From NCBI GenBank assembly GCA_037893245.1, contig JBAIAA010000693.1, forward strand, positions 992,001-1,056,000: a DNA stretch of 64,000 nucleotides, written 5' to 3'. The notes beneath the pieces were generated by a model that made no database searches, had not been told where the DNA came from, and was given only the letters and a program-made list of their open reading frames with translations. A program made the translations under genes and the position numbers. This document shows, in pieces, positions 11,275 through 22,861 of the stretch (positions are counted from its first letter, which is position 1; each line of letters opens with the position of its first letter). This DNA comes from Crossaster papposus (lineage: Eukaryota; Echinodermata; Asteroidea; Velatida; Solasteridae).

Positions 11275-12300
11275 GCACCCCCTTTTGCTCTTGCCAACAG
11301 TAAAGTCACAACATGCTGCAAATTTGCGCCCGCACCCCTCTTTTTCTTTCTCGCACCCCTTTTTGCTGTTGCCAACAGTGAAGTCATAACATACTGCAAG
11401 TTTGCGCCCGGACCGCTCTTTTGCTTTCTCACACCCCTTTTTCTCCGAGTGCCAACAGTGAAGTGTTATAACATACTGCAAATTTGCGCTCGCACCACTC
11501 TTTTGCTTTCTCGCACCCCTTTTTGTTCTTGCCAACAGTGAAGTCAAAACATAAAGCGAGTTTGCGCCCGCACCCCTCTTTTGCTTTCTCGCACCTCTTT
11601 TTGCTCTTGCCAACAGTGAAGTCATAACATACTGCACATTTGCGCCCACACCCCTCTTTTGCTGTCTCGCACCACTTTTTGCTCTTGCCAACAGTGAAGT
11701 CATAACATACTGCAAATTTGCGCCCGCACACCTCTTTTGCTTTCTTGCACCCCTTTTTGCTGTTGCCAACAGTGAAGTCATAACGTACTGCAAATTTGCG
11801 CACGCACACCTCTTTTGCTTTCTCGCACCCCTTTTCGCTCTTGCCAACAGTAAAGTCATAACATACTGCAAATTTGCGCCCGGACCGCTCTTTTGCTTTC
11901 TCACACCCCTTTTTCTCCGAGTGCCAACAGTGAAGTGTTATAACATACTGCAAATTTGCGCTCGCACCCCTCTTTTGCTTTCTCGCACCCCTTTTTGCTG
12001 TTGCCAACAGTGAAGTCATAACATACTGCAAATTTGCGCCCGCACACCTCTTTTGCTTTCTCGCCCCCCTTTTTGCTGTTGTCAACAGTGAAGTCATAAC
12101 ATACTGCACGTTTGCGCCCGCACGCCTCTTTTGCTTTTCCGCACCCCTTTTTGTTCTGGCCAACAGTGAAGTCATAACATACTGCCAGTTTGCGCCCGGA
12201 CCGCTCTTTTGCTTTCTCACACCCCTTTTTCTCCGAGTGCCAACAGTGAAGTGTTATAACATACTGCAAATTTGCGCTCGCACCACTCTTTTGCTTTCTC
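11275..12300 (+). repeat. 13-monomer unit (1026 bp), copy 2b
   Basis: Counterpart of 6481-7506 at offset 4794 bp. It lies just before the 156-bp deletion of the second 61-mer. Confidence 0.9.
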
Positions 12301-13917
12301 GCACCCCTTTTTGCTCTTGCCATCAGTGAAGTCAAAACATAAAGCAAATTTGCGCCCGCACCCCTCTTTTGCTTTATCGCACCCCTTTTTGCTCTTGCCA
12401 ACAGTGAATTCATAACATACTGCAAATTTGCGCCCGCGCCCCTTTTTTGCTTTCTCGCACCCCTTTTTGCTGTTGTCAACAGTGAAGTCATAACATACTG
12501 CACATTTGCGCCCGCACCCCTCTTTTGCTTCCTCGCACCCCTTTTTGTTCTTGCCAACAGTGAAGTCATAACATACTGCACAATTGCGCCCGCACCCCTC
12601 TTTTGCTTTCTCGCACTCCTTTTTGCTCTTGCCAACAGTAAAGTCATAACATACTGCAAATTTGCGCCCGCACCCCTCTTTTGCTTTCTCGCACCCCTTT
12701 TTGCTCTTGCCAACAGTAAAGTCATAACATACTGCAAATTTGCGCTCGCACCACTCTTTTGGTTTCTCGCACCCCTTTTTGTTCTTGCCAACAGTGAAGT
12801 CAAAACATAAAGCAAGTTTGCGCCCGCACCCCTCTTTTGCTTTCTCGCACCTCTTTTTGCTCTTGCCAACAGTGAAGTCATAACATACTGCACATTTGCG
12901 CCCACACCCCTCTTTTGCTGTCCTGCACCACTTTTTGCTCTTGCCAACAGTGAAGTCATAACATACTGCAAATTTGCGCCCGCACACATCTTTTGCTTTC
13001 TTGCACCCCTTTTTGCTGTTGCCAACAGTGAAGTCATAACGTACTGCAAATTTGCGCACGCACACCTCTTTTGCTTTTCCGCACCCCTTTTTGTTCTGGC
13101 CAACAGTGAAGTCATAACATACTGCAAGTTTGCGCCCGGAAAGCTCTTTTGCTTTCTCACACCCCTTTTTCTCCGAGTGCCAACAGTGAAGTGTTATAAC
13201 ATACTGCAAATTTGCGCTCGCACCACTCTTTTGCTTTCTCGCACCCCTTTTTGCTCTTGCCAACAGTGAAGTCAAAACATAAAGCATGTTTGCGCCCACA
13301 CCCCTCTTTTGCTTTCTCGCACCCCTTTTTGCTCTTGCCAACAGTGAAGTCATAACATACTGCAAATTTGCGCTCGCACCCCTCTTTTGCTTTCTCGCAC
13401 CCCTTTTTGCTCTTGCCAACAGTGAAGTCAAAACATAATGCAAGTTTGCGCCCGCACCCCTCTTTTGCTTTCTCGCACCCCTTTTTGCTCTTGCCAACAG
13501 TGAAGTCATAACATACTGCACATTTGCGCCCGCACCCTTCTTTTGCTTTCTCGCACCCCTTTTTGCTCTTGCCTACAATAAAGTCATAACATACTGCAAA
13601 TTTGCGCCCGGACCGCTCTTTTGCTTTCTCACACCCCTTTTTCTCCGAGTGCCAACAGTGAAGTGTTATAACATACTGCAAATTTGCGCTCGCACCCCTC
13701 TTTTGCTTTCTCGCACCCCTTTTTGCTGTTGCCAACAGTGAAGTCATAACATACTGCAAATTTGCGCCCGCACACCTCTTTTGCTTTCTCGCCCCCCTTT
13801 TTGCTGTTGTCAACAGTGAAGTCATAACATACTGCACGTTTGCGCCCGCACGCCTCTTTTGCTTTTCCGCACCCCTTTTTGTTCTGGCCAACAGTGAAGT
13901 CATAACATACTGCCAGT

Positions 13918-15216
13918 TTGCGCCCGGACCGCTCTTTTGCTTTCTCACACCCCTTTTTCTCCGAGTGCCAACAGTGAAGTGTTATAATATACTGCAAATT
14001 TGCGCCCGCACCCCTCTTTTGCTTTCTCGCACCCCTTTTTGCTCTTGCCAACAGTGAAGTCATAACATACTGCAAATTTGCGCCCGCAACCCCTCTTTTG
14101 CTTTCTCGCACCCCTTTTGGCTCTTGCCAACAGTGAAGTCATAACATACTTCAAATTTGCGCCCGCAACCCCTCTTTTGCTTTCTCGCACCCCTTTTGGC
14201 TATTGCCAACAGTGAAGTCATAACATACTGCAAATTTGCGCCCGCAACCCCTCTTTTGCTTTCTCGCACCCCTTTTGGCTCTTGCCAACAGTGAAGTCAT
14301 AACATACTGCAAATTTGCGCCCGCAACCCCTCTTTTGCTTTCTCGCACCCCTTTTGGCTCTTGCCAACAGTAAAGTCATAACATACTGCAAATTTGCGCC
14401 CGCACCCCTCTTTTGCTTGTTCGCACCTCCTTTTGCTCTTGCCAACAGTAAAGTCATAACATGCTGCAAATTTGCGCTCGCACCTATCTTTTTCTTTTTC
14501 TTTCGCACCCCTTTTGGCTCTTGCCAAGAGTGAAGTCAAAACATACTTCAAATTTGCACCCGCACCCCTCTTTTGCTTTCTCGCACCCGTTTTTCTCCGA
14601 GTGCCAACAGTGAATGCAATTGTTTTTCCCGCACCCCTCTTTTGCTTTCTCGCACCCCTTTTTGCTGTTGCCAACAGTGAAGTCATAACATACTGCAAGT
14701 TTTTGCCCGCACCCCTCTTTTGCTTTCTCGCACCCCTTTTTTTCCGACTGCCGACAGTGCGGCCAAAACATACTGCACATTTGCGCTCACACCCCTTTTT
14801 TGCATTCTCGCACCCTTTTTTGCTCTTGCCAACAGTGAAGTCATAACATACTGGAAGTTTGCGCCCGCACTCCTCTTTTCCTTTATTGCACCCCTTTTTT
14901 CCGACGGCCGACAGTGAGGTCAAAACATACTGCACATTTGCGCCCGCACCCCTCTTTGGCTTTCTCGCACCCCTTTTTGCTGTTGCTAACAGTGAAGTCT
15001 TAACATACTGCAAATTTGCGCCCGCACCCCTCTTTTGCTTTCTCGCACCCCTTTTTTGCTGTTGTCAACAGTGAAGTCATAACATACTGCACGTTTGCGC
15101 CCGCACCCCTCTTTTGCTTTTTCGCACCCCTTTTTGTTCTTGCCAACAGTGAAGTCATAACATACTGCAATTTTGCGCCCGCACCCCTCTTTTGCTTTCC
15201 CGCATCCCTTTTTGCT
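13918..15216 (+). repeat. Three-copy block A, copy 2
   Basis: This matches 867-2165 at offset 13,051 bp, including the 67-bp truncated monomer (14610-14676 here) and the 79-bp run. It is preceded by 13608-13917, which matches about 11882-12191, so the block follows directly on the 4.8-kb HOR region. Small private differences include AGTGCGGCC near 14757 and ATTGCACCC near 14885. Confidence 0.88.
14054..14369 (+). repeat. Run of four 79-bp monomers, copy in block A copy 2
   Basis: Same 79-bp series as 1003-1318, with private changes such as ACTTCAAATTTGC near 14150 and GGCTATTGCC near 14200. Confidence 0.9.
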
Positions 15217-15975
15217 GTCGCCAACAGCGAAGTCATAATATACTGCAAATTTGCGCTCGCACCCCTCATTTGTTTTTTCGCACCCCCTTTTGCTATTGCC
15301 AACAGTAAAGTCACAACATGCTGCAAATTTGCGCCCGCTCCCCTCTTTTGCTTTCTCGCACCCCTTTTTGCTGTTGCCAACAGTGAAGTCATAACATACT
15401 GCAAATTTGCGCCCGCACACCTCTTTTGCTTTCTCGCCCCCCTTTTTGCTGTTGTCAACAGTGAAGTCATAACATACTGCCCGTTTGCGCCCGCACCCCT
15501 CTTTTGCTTTTCCGCACCCCTTTTTGTTCTGGCCAACAGTGAAGTCATAACATACTGCACATTTGCGCCCACACCCTTCTTTTGCTGTCTCGCACCCCTT
15601 TTTGCTCTTGCCAACAGTGAAGTCATAACATACTGCAAATTTTCGCCCGCACCCCTTTTTTGCTTTCTTGCACCCCTTTTTGCTGTTGCCAACAGTGAAG
15701 TCATAACATACTGCACATTTGCGCCCGCACCCCTCTTTTGCTTTCTCGGACCCCTTTTTGTTCTTGCCGACAGTGAAGTCATAACATACTGCAAGTTTGC
15801 GCCCGCACCGCTCTTTTGCTTTCTCGCACCCCTTTTTTTCCGAGTGCCAACAGTGAAGTGTTATAACATACTGCAAGTTTGCGCCCGCACCCCTCTTTTG
15901 CTTTCTCGCACCCCTTTTTGCCCTTGCCAACAGTGAAGTCATAACATACTGCAAATTTGCGCCCGCACCCCTCTT
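15217..15975 (+). repeat. Mixed monomers before the second ~16-kb segment
   Basis: About ten monomers include GCTGTCGCCAACAGCGAAG (near 15218-15236), GTTCTGGCC, ACTGCAAATTTTCGCCC and GTTCTTGCCGACAG. They resemble monomers of the 20-40 kb region more than those of the preceding 4.8-kb unit. This block precedes the point that matches base 1, so it suggests what may lie just outside the left end of the window. Confidence 0.65.
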
Positions 15976-16171
15976 TTGCTTTCTCGCACCCCTTTGTTGC
16001 TGTTGTCAACAGTGAAGTCATAACATACTGCAAGTTTGCACCCGGACCGCTCCTTTGCTTTCTCACACCCCTTTTTTTCCGAGTGCCAACAGTGAAGTGT
16101 TATAACATACTGCAAATTTGCGCTCGCACCACTCTTTTGCTTTCTCGCACCCCTTTTTGCTCTTGCCAACA

Positions 16172-16270
16172 GTGAAGTCATAACATAATGCAAGTTTGCG
16201 CCCGGACCGCTCTTTTGCTTTCTCACACCCCTCTTTTGCTTTTTCGCACCCCTTTTTGTTCTTGCCAACA
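16172..16270 (+). repeat. 99-bp monomer, second copy
   Basis: This is the exact counterpart of the 99-bp monomer at 197-295, carried along by the ~16-kb duplication. Confidence 0.88.
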
Positions 16271-16841
16271 GTGAAGTCATAATATACTGCAATTTTGCGC
16301 CCGCACCCCTCTTTTGCTTTCCCGCATCCCTTTTTGCTGTCGCCAACAGTGAAGTCATAATATACTGCAAATTTGCGCTCGCACCCCTCGTTTGTTTTTT
16401 CGCACCCCCTTTTGCTCTTGCCAACAGTAAAGTCACAACATGCTGCAAATTTGCGCCCGCACCCCTATTTTGCTTTCTCGCACCCCTTTTTGCTGTTGCC
16501 AACAGTGAAGTCAAAACATACTGCACATTTGCACCCGCACACCTCTTTTGCTTTCTCGCACCCCTTTTTGCTCTTGCCAACAGTGAAGTCATAACATACT
16601 GCAAATTTGCGCCCGCACCCCTCTTTTGCTTTCTCGCACCCCTTTTTTGCTGTTGTCAACAGTGAAGTCATAACATACTGCACGTTTGCGCCCGCACCCC
16701 TCTTTTGCTTTTTCGCACCCCTTTTTGTTCTTGCCAACAGTGAAGTCCTAACATACTGCAATTTTGCGCCCGCACACCTCTTTTGCTTTTTCGCACCCCT
16801 TTTTGCTCTTGCCAACAGTGAAGTCATAACATAATGCAAGT

Positions 16842-18140
16842 TTGCGCCCGGACCGCTCTTTTGCTTTCTCACACCCCTTTTTCTCCGAGTGCCAACAGTG
16901 AAGTGTTATAATATACTGCAAATTTGCGCCCGCACCCCTCTTTTGCTTTCTCGCACCCCTTTTTGCTCTTGCCAACAGTGAAGTCATAACATACTGCAAA
17001 TTTGCGCCCGCAACCCCTCTTTTGCTTTCTCGCACCCCTTTTGGCTCTTGCCAACAGTGAAGTCATAACATACTGCAAATTTGCGCCCGCAACCCCTCTT
17101 TTGCTTTCTCGCACCCCTTTTGGCTCTTGCCAACAGTGAAGTCATAACATACTGCAAATTTGCGCCCGCAACCCCTCTTTTGCTTTCTCGCACCCCTTTT
17201 GGCTCTTGCCAACAGTGAAGTCATAACATACTGCAAATTTGCGCCCGCAACCCCTCTTTTGCTTTCTCGCACCCCTTTTGGCTCTTGCCAACAGTGAAGT
17301 CATAACATACTGCAAATTTGCGCCCGCACCCCTCTTTTGCTTGTTCGCACCTCCTTTTGCTCTTGCCAACAGTAAAGTCATAACATGCTGCAAATTTGCG
17401 CTCGCACCTATCTTTTTCTTTTTCTTTCGCACCCCTTTTTGCTCTTGCCAAGAGTGAAGTCAAAACATACTTCAAATTTGCACCCGCACCCCTCTTTTGC
17501 TTTCTCGCACCCGTTTTTCTCCGAGTGCCAACAGTGAATGCAATTGTTTTTCCCGCACCCCTCTTTTGCTTTCTCGCACCCCTTTTTGCTGTTGCCAACA
17601 GTGAAGTCATAACATACTGCAAGTTTTTGCCTGCACCCCTCTTTTGCTTTCTCGCACCCCTTTTTTTCCGACTGCCGACAGTGAGGCCAAAACATACTGC
17701 ACATTTGCGCTCACACCCCTTTTTTGCATTCTCGCACCCTTTTTTGCTCTTGCCAACAGTGAAGTCATAACATACTGGAAGTTTGCGCCCGCACTCCTCT
17801 TTTCCTTTATCGCACCCCTTTTTTCCGACGGCCGACAGTGAGGTCAAAACATACTGCACATTTGCGCCCGCACCCCTCTTCGGCTTTCTCGCACCCCTTT
17901 TTGCTGTTGCTAACAGTGAAGTCTTAACATACTGCAAATTTGCGCCCGCACCCCTCTTTTGCTTTCTCGCACCCCTTTTTTGCTGTTGTCAACAGTGAAG
18001 TCATAACATACTGCCCGTTTGCGCCCGCACCCCTCTTTTGCTTTTTCGCACCCCTTTTTGTTCTTGCCAACAGTGAAGTCATAACATACTGCAATTTTGC
18101 GCCCGCACCCCTCTTTTGCTTTCCCGCATCCCTTTTTGCT
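16842..18140 (+). repeat. Three-copy block A, copy 3
   Basis: This copy lies within the second copy of the ~16-kb duplication and matches 867-2165 at 15,975 bp. Copies 2 and 3 are only 2924 bp apart. Confidence 0.88.
16978..17293 (+). repeat. Run of four 79-bp monomers, copy in block A copy 3
   Basis: Same 79-bp series as 1003-1318 at offset 15,975 bp. Confidence 0.9.
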
Positions 18141-18370
18141 CTTGCCAACAGTGAAGTCATAACATACTGCAAATTTGCGCCCTCACACCTCTTTTGCTTT
18201 CTCGCCCCCCTTTTTGTTCTTGCCAACAGTGAAGTCATAACATACTGCAAGTTTGCGCCCGCACCGCTCTTTTGCTTTCTCGCACCCCTTTTTTTCCGAG
18301 TGCCAACAGTGAAGTGTTATAACATACTGCAAGTTTGCGCCCGCACCGCTCTTTTGCTTTCTCGCACCCC

Positions 18371-19158
18371 TTTTGTTCCGAGTGCCAACAGTGAAGTGTT
18401 ATAACATACTGCAAGTTTGCGCCCGCACCCCTCTTTTGCTTTCTCGCACCCCTTTTTGCCGTTGCCAACAGTGAAGTCATAACATACTGCACATTTGCGC
18501 CCACACCCCTCTTTTGCTGTCTCGCACCCCTTTTTGCTCTTGCCAACAGTGAAGTCATAACATACTGCAAATTTGCGCCCGCACCCCTCTTTTGCTTTCT
18601 TGCACCCCTTTTTGCTGTTGCCAACAGTGAAGTCATAACATACTGCAAATTTGCGCCCGCACACCTCTTTTGCTTTGTCGCACCCCTTTTTGCTCTTGCC
18701 AACAGTAAAGTCATAACATACTGCAAATTTGCGCCCGCTCCCCTCTTTTGCTTTCTCGCATCCCATTTTGCTGTCGCCAACAGTAAAGTCATAATATACT
18801 GCACATTTGCGCTCGCACCCCTAATTTGCTTTTTCGCACCCCCTTTTGCTCTTGCCAACAGTAAAGTCACAACATGCTGCAAATTTGCGCCCGCACCCCT
18901 CTTTTGCCTTCTCGCACCCCTTTTTGCTGTTGCCAACAGTGAAGTCATAACATACTGCAAATTTGCGCCCGCACACCTCTTCTGCTTTCTCGCCCCCCTT
19001 TTTGTTCTTGCCAACAGTGAAGTCATAACATACTGCAAGTTTGCGCCCGCACCGCTCTTTTGCTTTCTCGCACCCCTTTTTTTCCGAGTGCCAACAGTGA
19101 AGTGTTATAACATACTGCAAGTTTGCGCCCGCACCGCTCTTTTGCTTTCTCGCACCCC
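18371..19158 (+). repeat. 10-monomer unit (788 bp), copy 2
   Basis: Same monomer order as 2314-3101, carried in the ~16-kb duplication at offset 16,057 bp. It includes CATCCCATTTTGCTGTCGCC and the CTTCTGC variant near 18980. Confidence 0.85.
19035..19116 (+). repeat. Reference type B monomer (82 bp)
   Basis: Measured from one GCAAG to the next, this monomer is 82 bp. Relative to type A it replaces GCTCTTGCC with TTCCGAGTGCC (+2 bp) and AGTCATAAC with AGTGTTATAAC (+2 bp), leaving the central CCAACAGTGAAG unchanged. Type B monomers are scattered through the array, singly or in doublets. In doublets the first has a T7 tract before CCGAG and the second has TTTTGTTCCGAG. Because 82 is not a multiple of three, each type B monomer shifts every frame, and most long open frames end there. 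Confidence 0.93.
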
Positions 19159-20340
19159 TTTTGTTCCGAGTGCCAACAGTGAAGTGTTATAACATACTGC
19201 AAGTTTGCGCCCGCACCCCTCTTTTGCTTTCTCGCACCCCTTTTTGCCCTTGCCAACAGTGAAGTCATAACATACTGCACATTTGCGCCCACACCCCTCT
19301 TTTGCTGTCTCGCACCCCCTTTTGCTCTTGCCAACAGTAAATTCAGAACATGCTGCAAATTTGCGCCCGCACCCCTCTTTTGCTTTCTCGCACCCCTTTT
19401 TGCTGTTGCCAACAGTGAAGTCATAACATACTGCAAATTTGCGCCTGCACACCTCTTTTGCTTTCTCGCCCCCCTTTTTGCTGTTGTCAACAGTGAAGTC
19501 ATAACATACTGCACATTTGCGCCCGCACCATTCTTTTGCTTTCTCGGACCCCTTTTTGTTCTTGCCAACAGTGAAGTCATAACATACTGCAAGTTTGCGC
19601 CCGCACCGCTCTTTTGCTTTCTCGCACCCCTTTTTTTCCGAGTGCCAACCGTGAAGTGTTATAACATACTGCACATTTGCGCCCACACCCCTCTTTTGCT
19701 TTCTCGCACCCCTTTTTGCCCTTGCCAACAGTGAAGTCATAACATACTGCAAATTTGCGCCCGCACCCCTCTTTTGCTTTCTTGCACCCCTTTTTGCTGT
19801 TGCCAACAGTGAAGTCATAACATACTGCAAATTTGCGCCCGCACACCTCTTTTGCTTTGTCGCACCCCTTTTTGCTCTTGCCAACAGTAAAGTCATAACA
19901 TACTGCAAATTTGCGCCCGCTCCCCTCTTTTGCTTTCTCGCATCCCATTTTGCTGTCGCCAACAGTAAAGTCATAATATACTGCACATTTGTGCTCGCAC
20001 CCCTAATTTGCTTTTTCGCACCCCCTTTTGCTCTTGCCAACAGTAAAGACACAACATGCTGCAAATTTGCGCCCGCACCCCTCTGTTGCTTTCTCGCACC
20101 CCTTTTTGCTGTTGCCAACAGTGAAGTCATAACATACTGCAAATTTGCGCCCGCACACCTCTTTTGCTTTCTCGCCCCCCTTTTTGTTCTTGCCAACAGT
20201 GAAGTCATAACATACTGCAAGTTTGCGCCCGCACCGCTCTTTTGCTTTCTCGCACCCCTTTTTTTCCGAGTGCCAACAGTGAAGTGTTATAACATACTGC
20301 AAGTTTGCGCCCGCACCGCTCTTTTGCTTTCTCGCACCCC
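19159..20340 (+). repeat. 15-monomer HOR core (1182 bp), copy 1
   Basis: Bounded by TTTTGTTCCGAG marks exactly 1182 bp apart (12 x 78 + 3 x 82). The unit carries GTAAATTCAGAACATG (GTAAATTCACAACATG in later copies), GCGCCTGCACACC, CACCATTC followed by CTCGGACCCC, then type B, CTTGCACC, TTTGTCGC, GCATCCCATTTT, CCCTAATTTGC and GTAAAGACACAACATG. The same length recurs at 21680, 24361, 26496 and 29965. Confidence 0.9.
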
Positions 20341-21679
20341 TTTTGTTCCGAGTGCCAACAGTGAAGTGTTATAACATACTGCAAGTTTGCGCCCGCACCC
20401 CTCTTTTGCTTTCTCGCACCCCTTTTTGCCCTTGCCAACAGTGAAGTCATAACATACTGCAAATTTGCGCCCGCACACCTCTTTTGCTTTCTCGCACCCC
20501 TTTTAGCTTTTGCCAACAGTAAAGTCATAACATACTGCAAATTTGCGCCCGCTCCCCTCTTTTGCTTTCTCGCATCCCATTTTGCTGTCGCCAACAGTAA
20601 AGTCATAATATACTGCACATTTGCGCTCGCACCCCTCATTTGCTTTTTTCGCACCCCCTTTTGCTCTTGCCAACAGTAACGTCACAACATGCTGCAAATT
20701 TGCGCCCGCACCCCTCTTTTGCTTTCTCGCACCCCTTTTTGCTGTTGCCAACAGTGAAGTCATAACATACTGTAAATTTGCGCCTGCACACCTCTTTTGC
20801 TTTCTCGCCCCCCTTTTTGCTGTTGTCAACAGTGAAGTCATAACATACTGCCCGTTTGCGCCCGCACCCCTCTTTTGCTTTTCCGCACCCCTTTTTGTTC
20901 TGGCCAACAGTGAAGTCATAACATACTGCAAGTTTGCGCCCGCACCGCTCTTTTGCTTTCTCGCACCCCTTTTTGTCCGAGTGCCAACAGTGAAGTGTTA
21001 TAACATACTGCAAGTTTGCGCCCGCACCGCTCTTTTGCTTTCTCGCACCCCTTTTTGCCGTTGCCAACAGTGAAGTCATAACATACTGCACATTTGCGCC
21101 CACACCCCTCTTTTGCTTTCTTGCACCCCTTTTTGCTGTTGCCAACAGTGAAGTCATAACATACTGCAAATTTGCGCCCGCACACCTCTTTTGCTTTGTC
21201 GCACCCTTTTTTGCTCTTGCCAACAGTAAAGTCATAACATACTGCAAATTTGCGCCCGCTCCCCTCTTTTGCTTTCTCGCATCCCATTTTGCTGTCGCCA
21301 ACAGTAAAGTCATAATATACTGCACATTTGCGCTCGCACCCCTAATTTGCTTTTTCGCACCCCCTTTTGCTCTTGCCAACAGTAAAGACACAACATGCTG
21401 CAAATTTGCGCCCGCACCCCTCTGTTGCTTTCTCGCACCCCTTTTTGCTGTTGCCAACAGTGAAGTCATAACATACTGCAAATTTGCGCCCGCACACCTC
21501 TTTTGCTTTCTCGCCCCCCTTTTTGTTCTTGCCAACAGTGAAGTCATAACATACTGCAAGTTTGCGCCCGCACCGCTCTTTTGCTTTCTCGCACCCCTTT
21601 TTTTCCGAGTGCCAACAGTGAATTGTTATAACATACTGCAAGTTTGCGCCCGCACCGCTCTTTTGCTTTCTCGCACCCC

Positions 21680-22861
21680 TTTTGTTCCGAGTGCCAACAG
21701 TGAAGTGTTATAACATACTGCAAGTTTGCGCCCGCACCCCTCTTTTGCTTTCTCGCACCCCTTTTTGCCCTTGCCAACAGTGAAGTCATAACATACTGCA
21801 CATTTGCGCCCACACCCCTCTTTTGCTGTCTCGCACCCCCTTTTGCTCTTGCCAACAGTAAATTCACAACATGCTGCAAATTTGCGCCCGCACCCCTCTT
21901 TTGCTTTCTCGCACCCCTTTTTGCTGTTGCCAACAGTGAAGTCATAACATACTGCAAATTTGCGCCTGCACACCTCTTTTGCTTTCTCGCCCCCCTTTTT
22001 GCTGTTGTCAACAGTGAAGTCATAACATACTGCACATTTGCGCCCGCACCATTCTTTTGCTTTCTCGGACCCCTTTTTGTTCTTGCCAACAGTGAAGTCA
22101 TAACATACTGCAAGTTTGCGCCCGCACCGCTCTTTTGCTTTCTCGCACCCCTTTTTGTCCGAGTGCCAACAGTGAAGTGTTATAACATACTGCACATTTG
22201 CGCCCACACCCCTCTTTTGCTTTCTCGCACCCCTTTTTGCCCTTGCCAACAGTGAAGTCATAACATACTGCAAATTTGCGCCCGCACCCCTCTTTTGCTT
22301 TCTTGCACCCCTTTTTGCTGTTGCCAACAGTGAAGTCATAACATACTGCAAATTTGCGCCCGCACACCTCTTTTGCTTTGTCGCACCCCTTTTTGCTCTT
22401 GCCAACAGTAAAGTCATAACATACTGCAAATTTGCGCCCGCTCCCCTCTTTTGCTTTCTCGCATCCCATTTTGCTGTCGCCAACAGTAAAGTCATAATAT
22501 ACTGCACATTTGCGCTCGCACCCCTAATTTGCTTTTTCGCACCCCCTTTTGCTCTTGACAACAGTAAAGACACAACATGCTGCAAATTTGCGCCCGCACC
22601 CCTCTGTTGCTTTCTCGCACCCCTTTTTGCTGTTGCCAACAGTGAAGTCATAACATACTGCAAATTTGCGCCCGCACACCTCTTTTGCTTTCTCGCCCCC
22701 CTTTTTGTTCTTGCCAACAGTGAAGTCATAACATACTGCAAGTTTGCGCCCGCACCGCTCTTTTGCTTTCTCGCACCCCTTTTTTTCCGAGTGCCAACAG
22801 TGAAGTGTTATAACATACTGCAAGTTTGCGCCCGCACCGCTCTTTTGCTTTCTCGCACCCC
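21680..22861 (+). repeat. 15-monomer HOR core (1182 bp), copy 2
   Basis: Same bounds and order. Distinguishing variants are TTTTTGTCCGAG near 22155 and CTCTTGACAACAG near 22550, both shared with copy 4. Confidence 0.9.

Larger units (their letters stand above)
8810..13607 (+). repeat. 61-monomer higher-order repeat, copy 2 with a two-monomer deletion
   Basis: This matches 4016-8969 at offset 4794 bp until about 12345, where two monomers (156 bp) are missing and the offset becomes 4638 bp. The deletion joins a monomer with AAAACATAAAGC to one with GCTTTATCGC. A partial third pass (13448-13607) precedes a switch to sequence matching 11882 onward. Confidence 0.9.
15976..19669 (+). repeat. Long segmental duplication, copy 2
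   Basis: This copy corresponds to 1-3612 plus one 82-bp type B monomer gained at about 18280-18361 (or lost from the first copy near 2300). Differences seen by eye are few: for example GGGAAG at 1240 versus GTGAAG at 17215, and CACCCTTC versus CACCCCTC near 2150/18107. Confidence 0.92.

Noticed and set aside
20676..20690. CRE-like site AACGTCAC in the GTAACGTCACAAC variant (also in the related monomers after each 15-mer core)
   Set aside because: It is a single-base variant of AAAGTCACAAC carried by HOR copying; a half-site match of this length is expected by chance.
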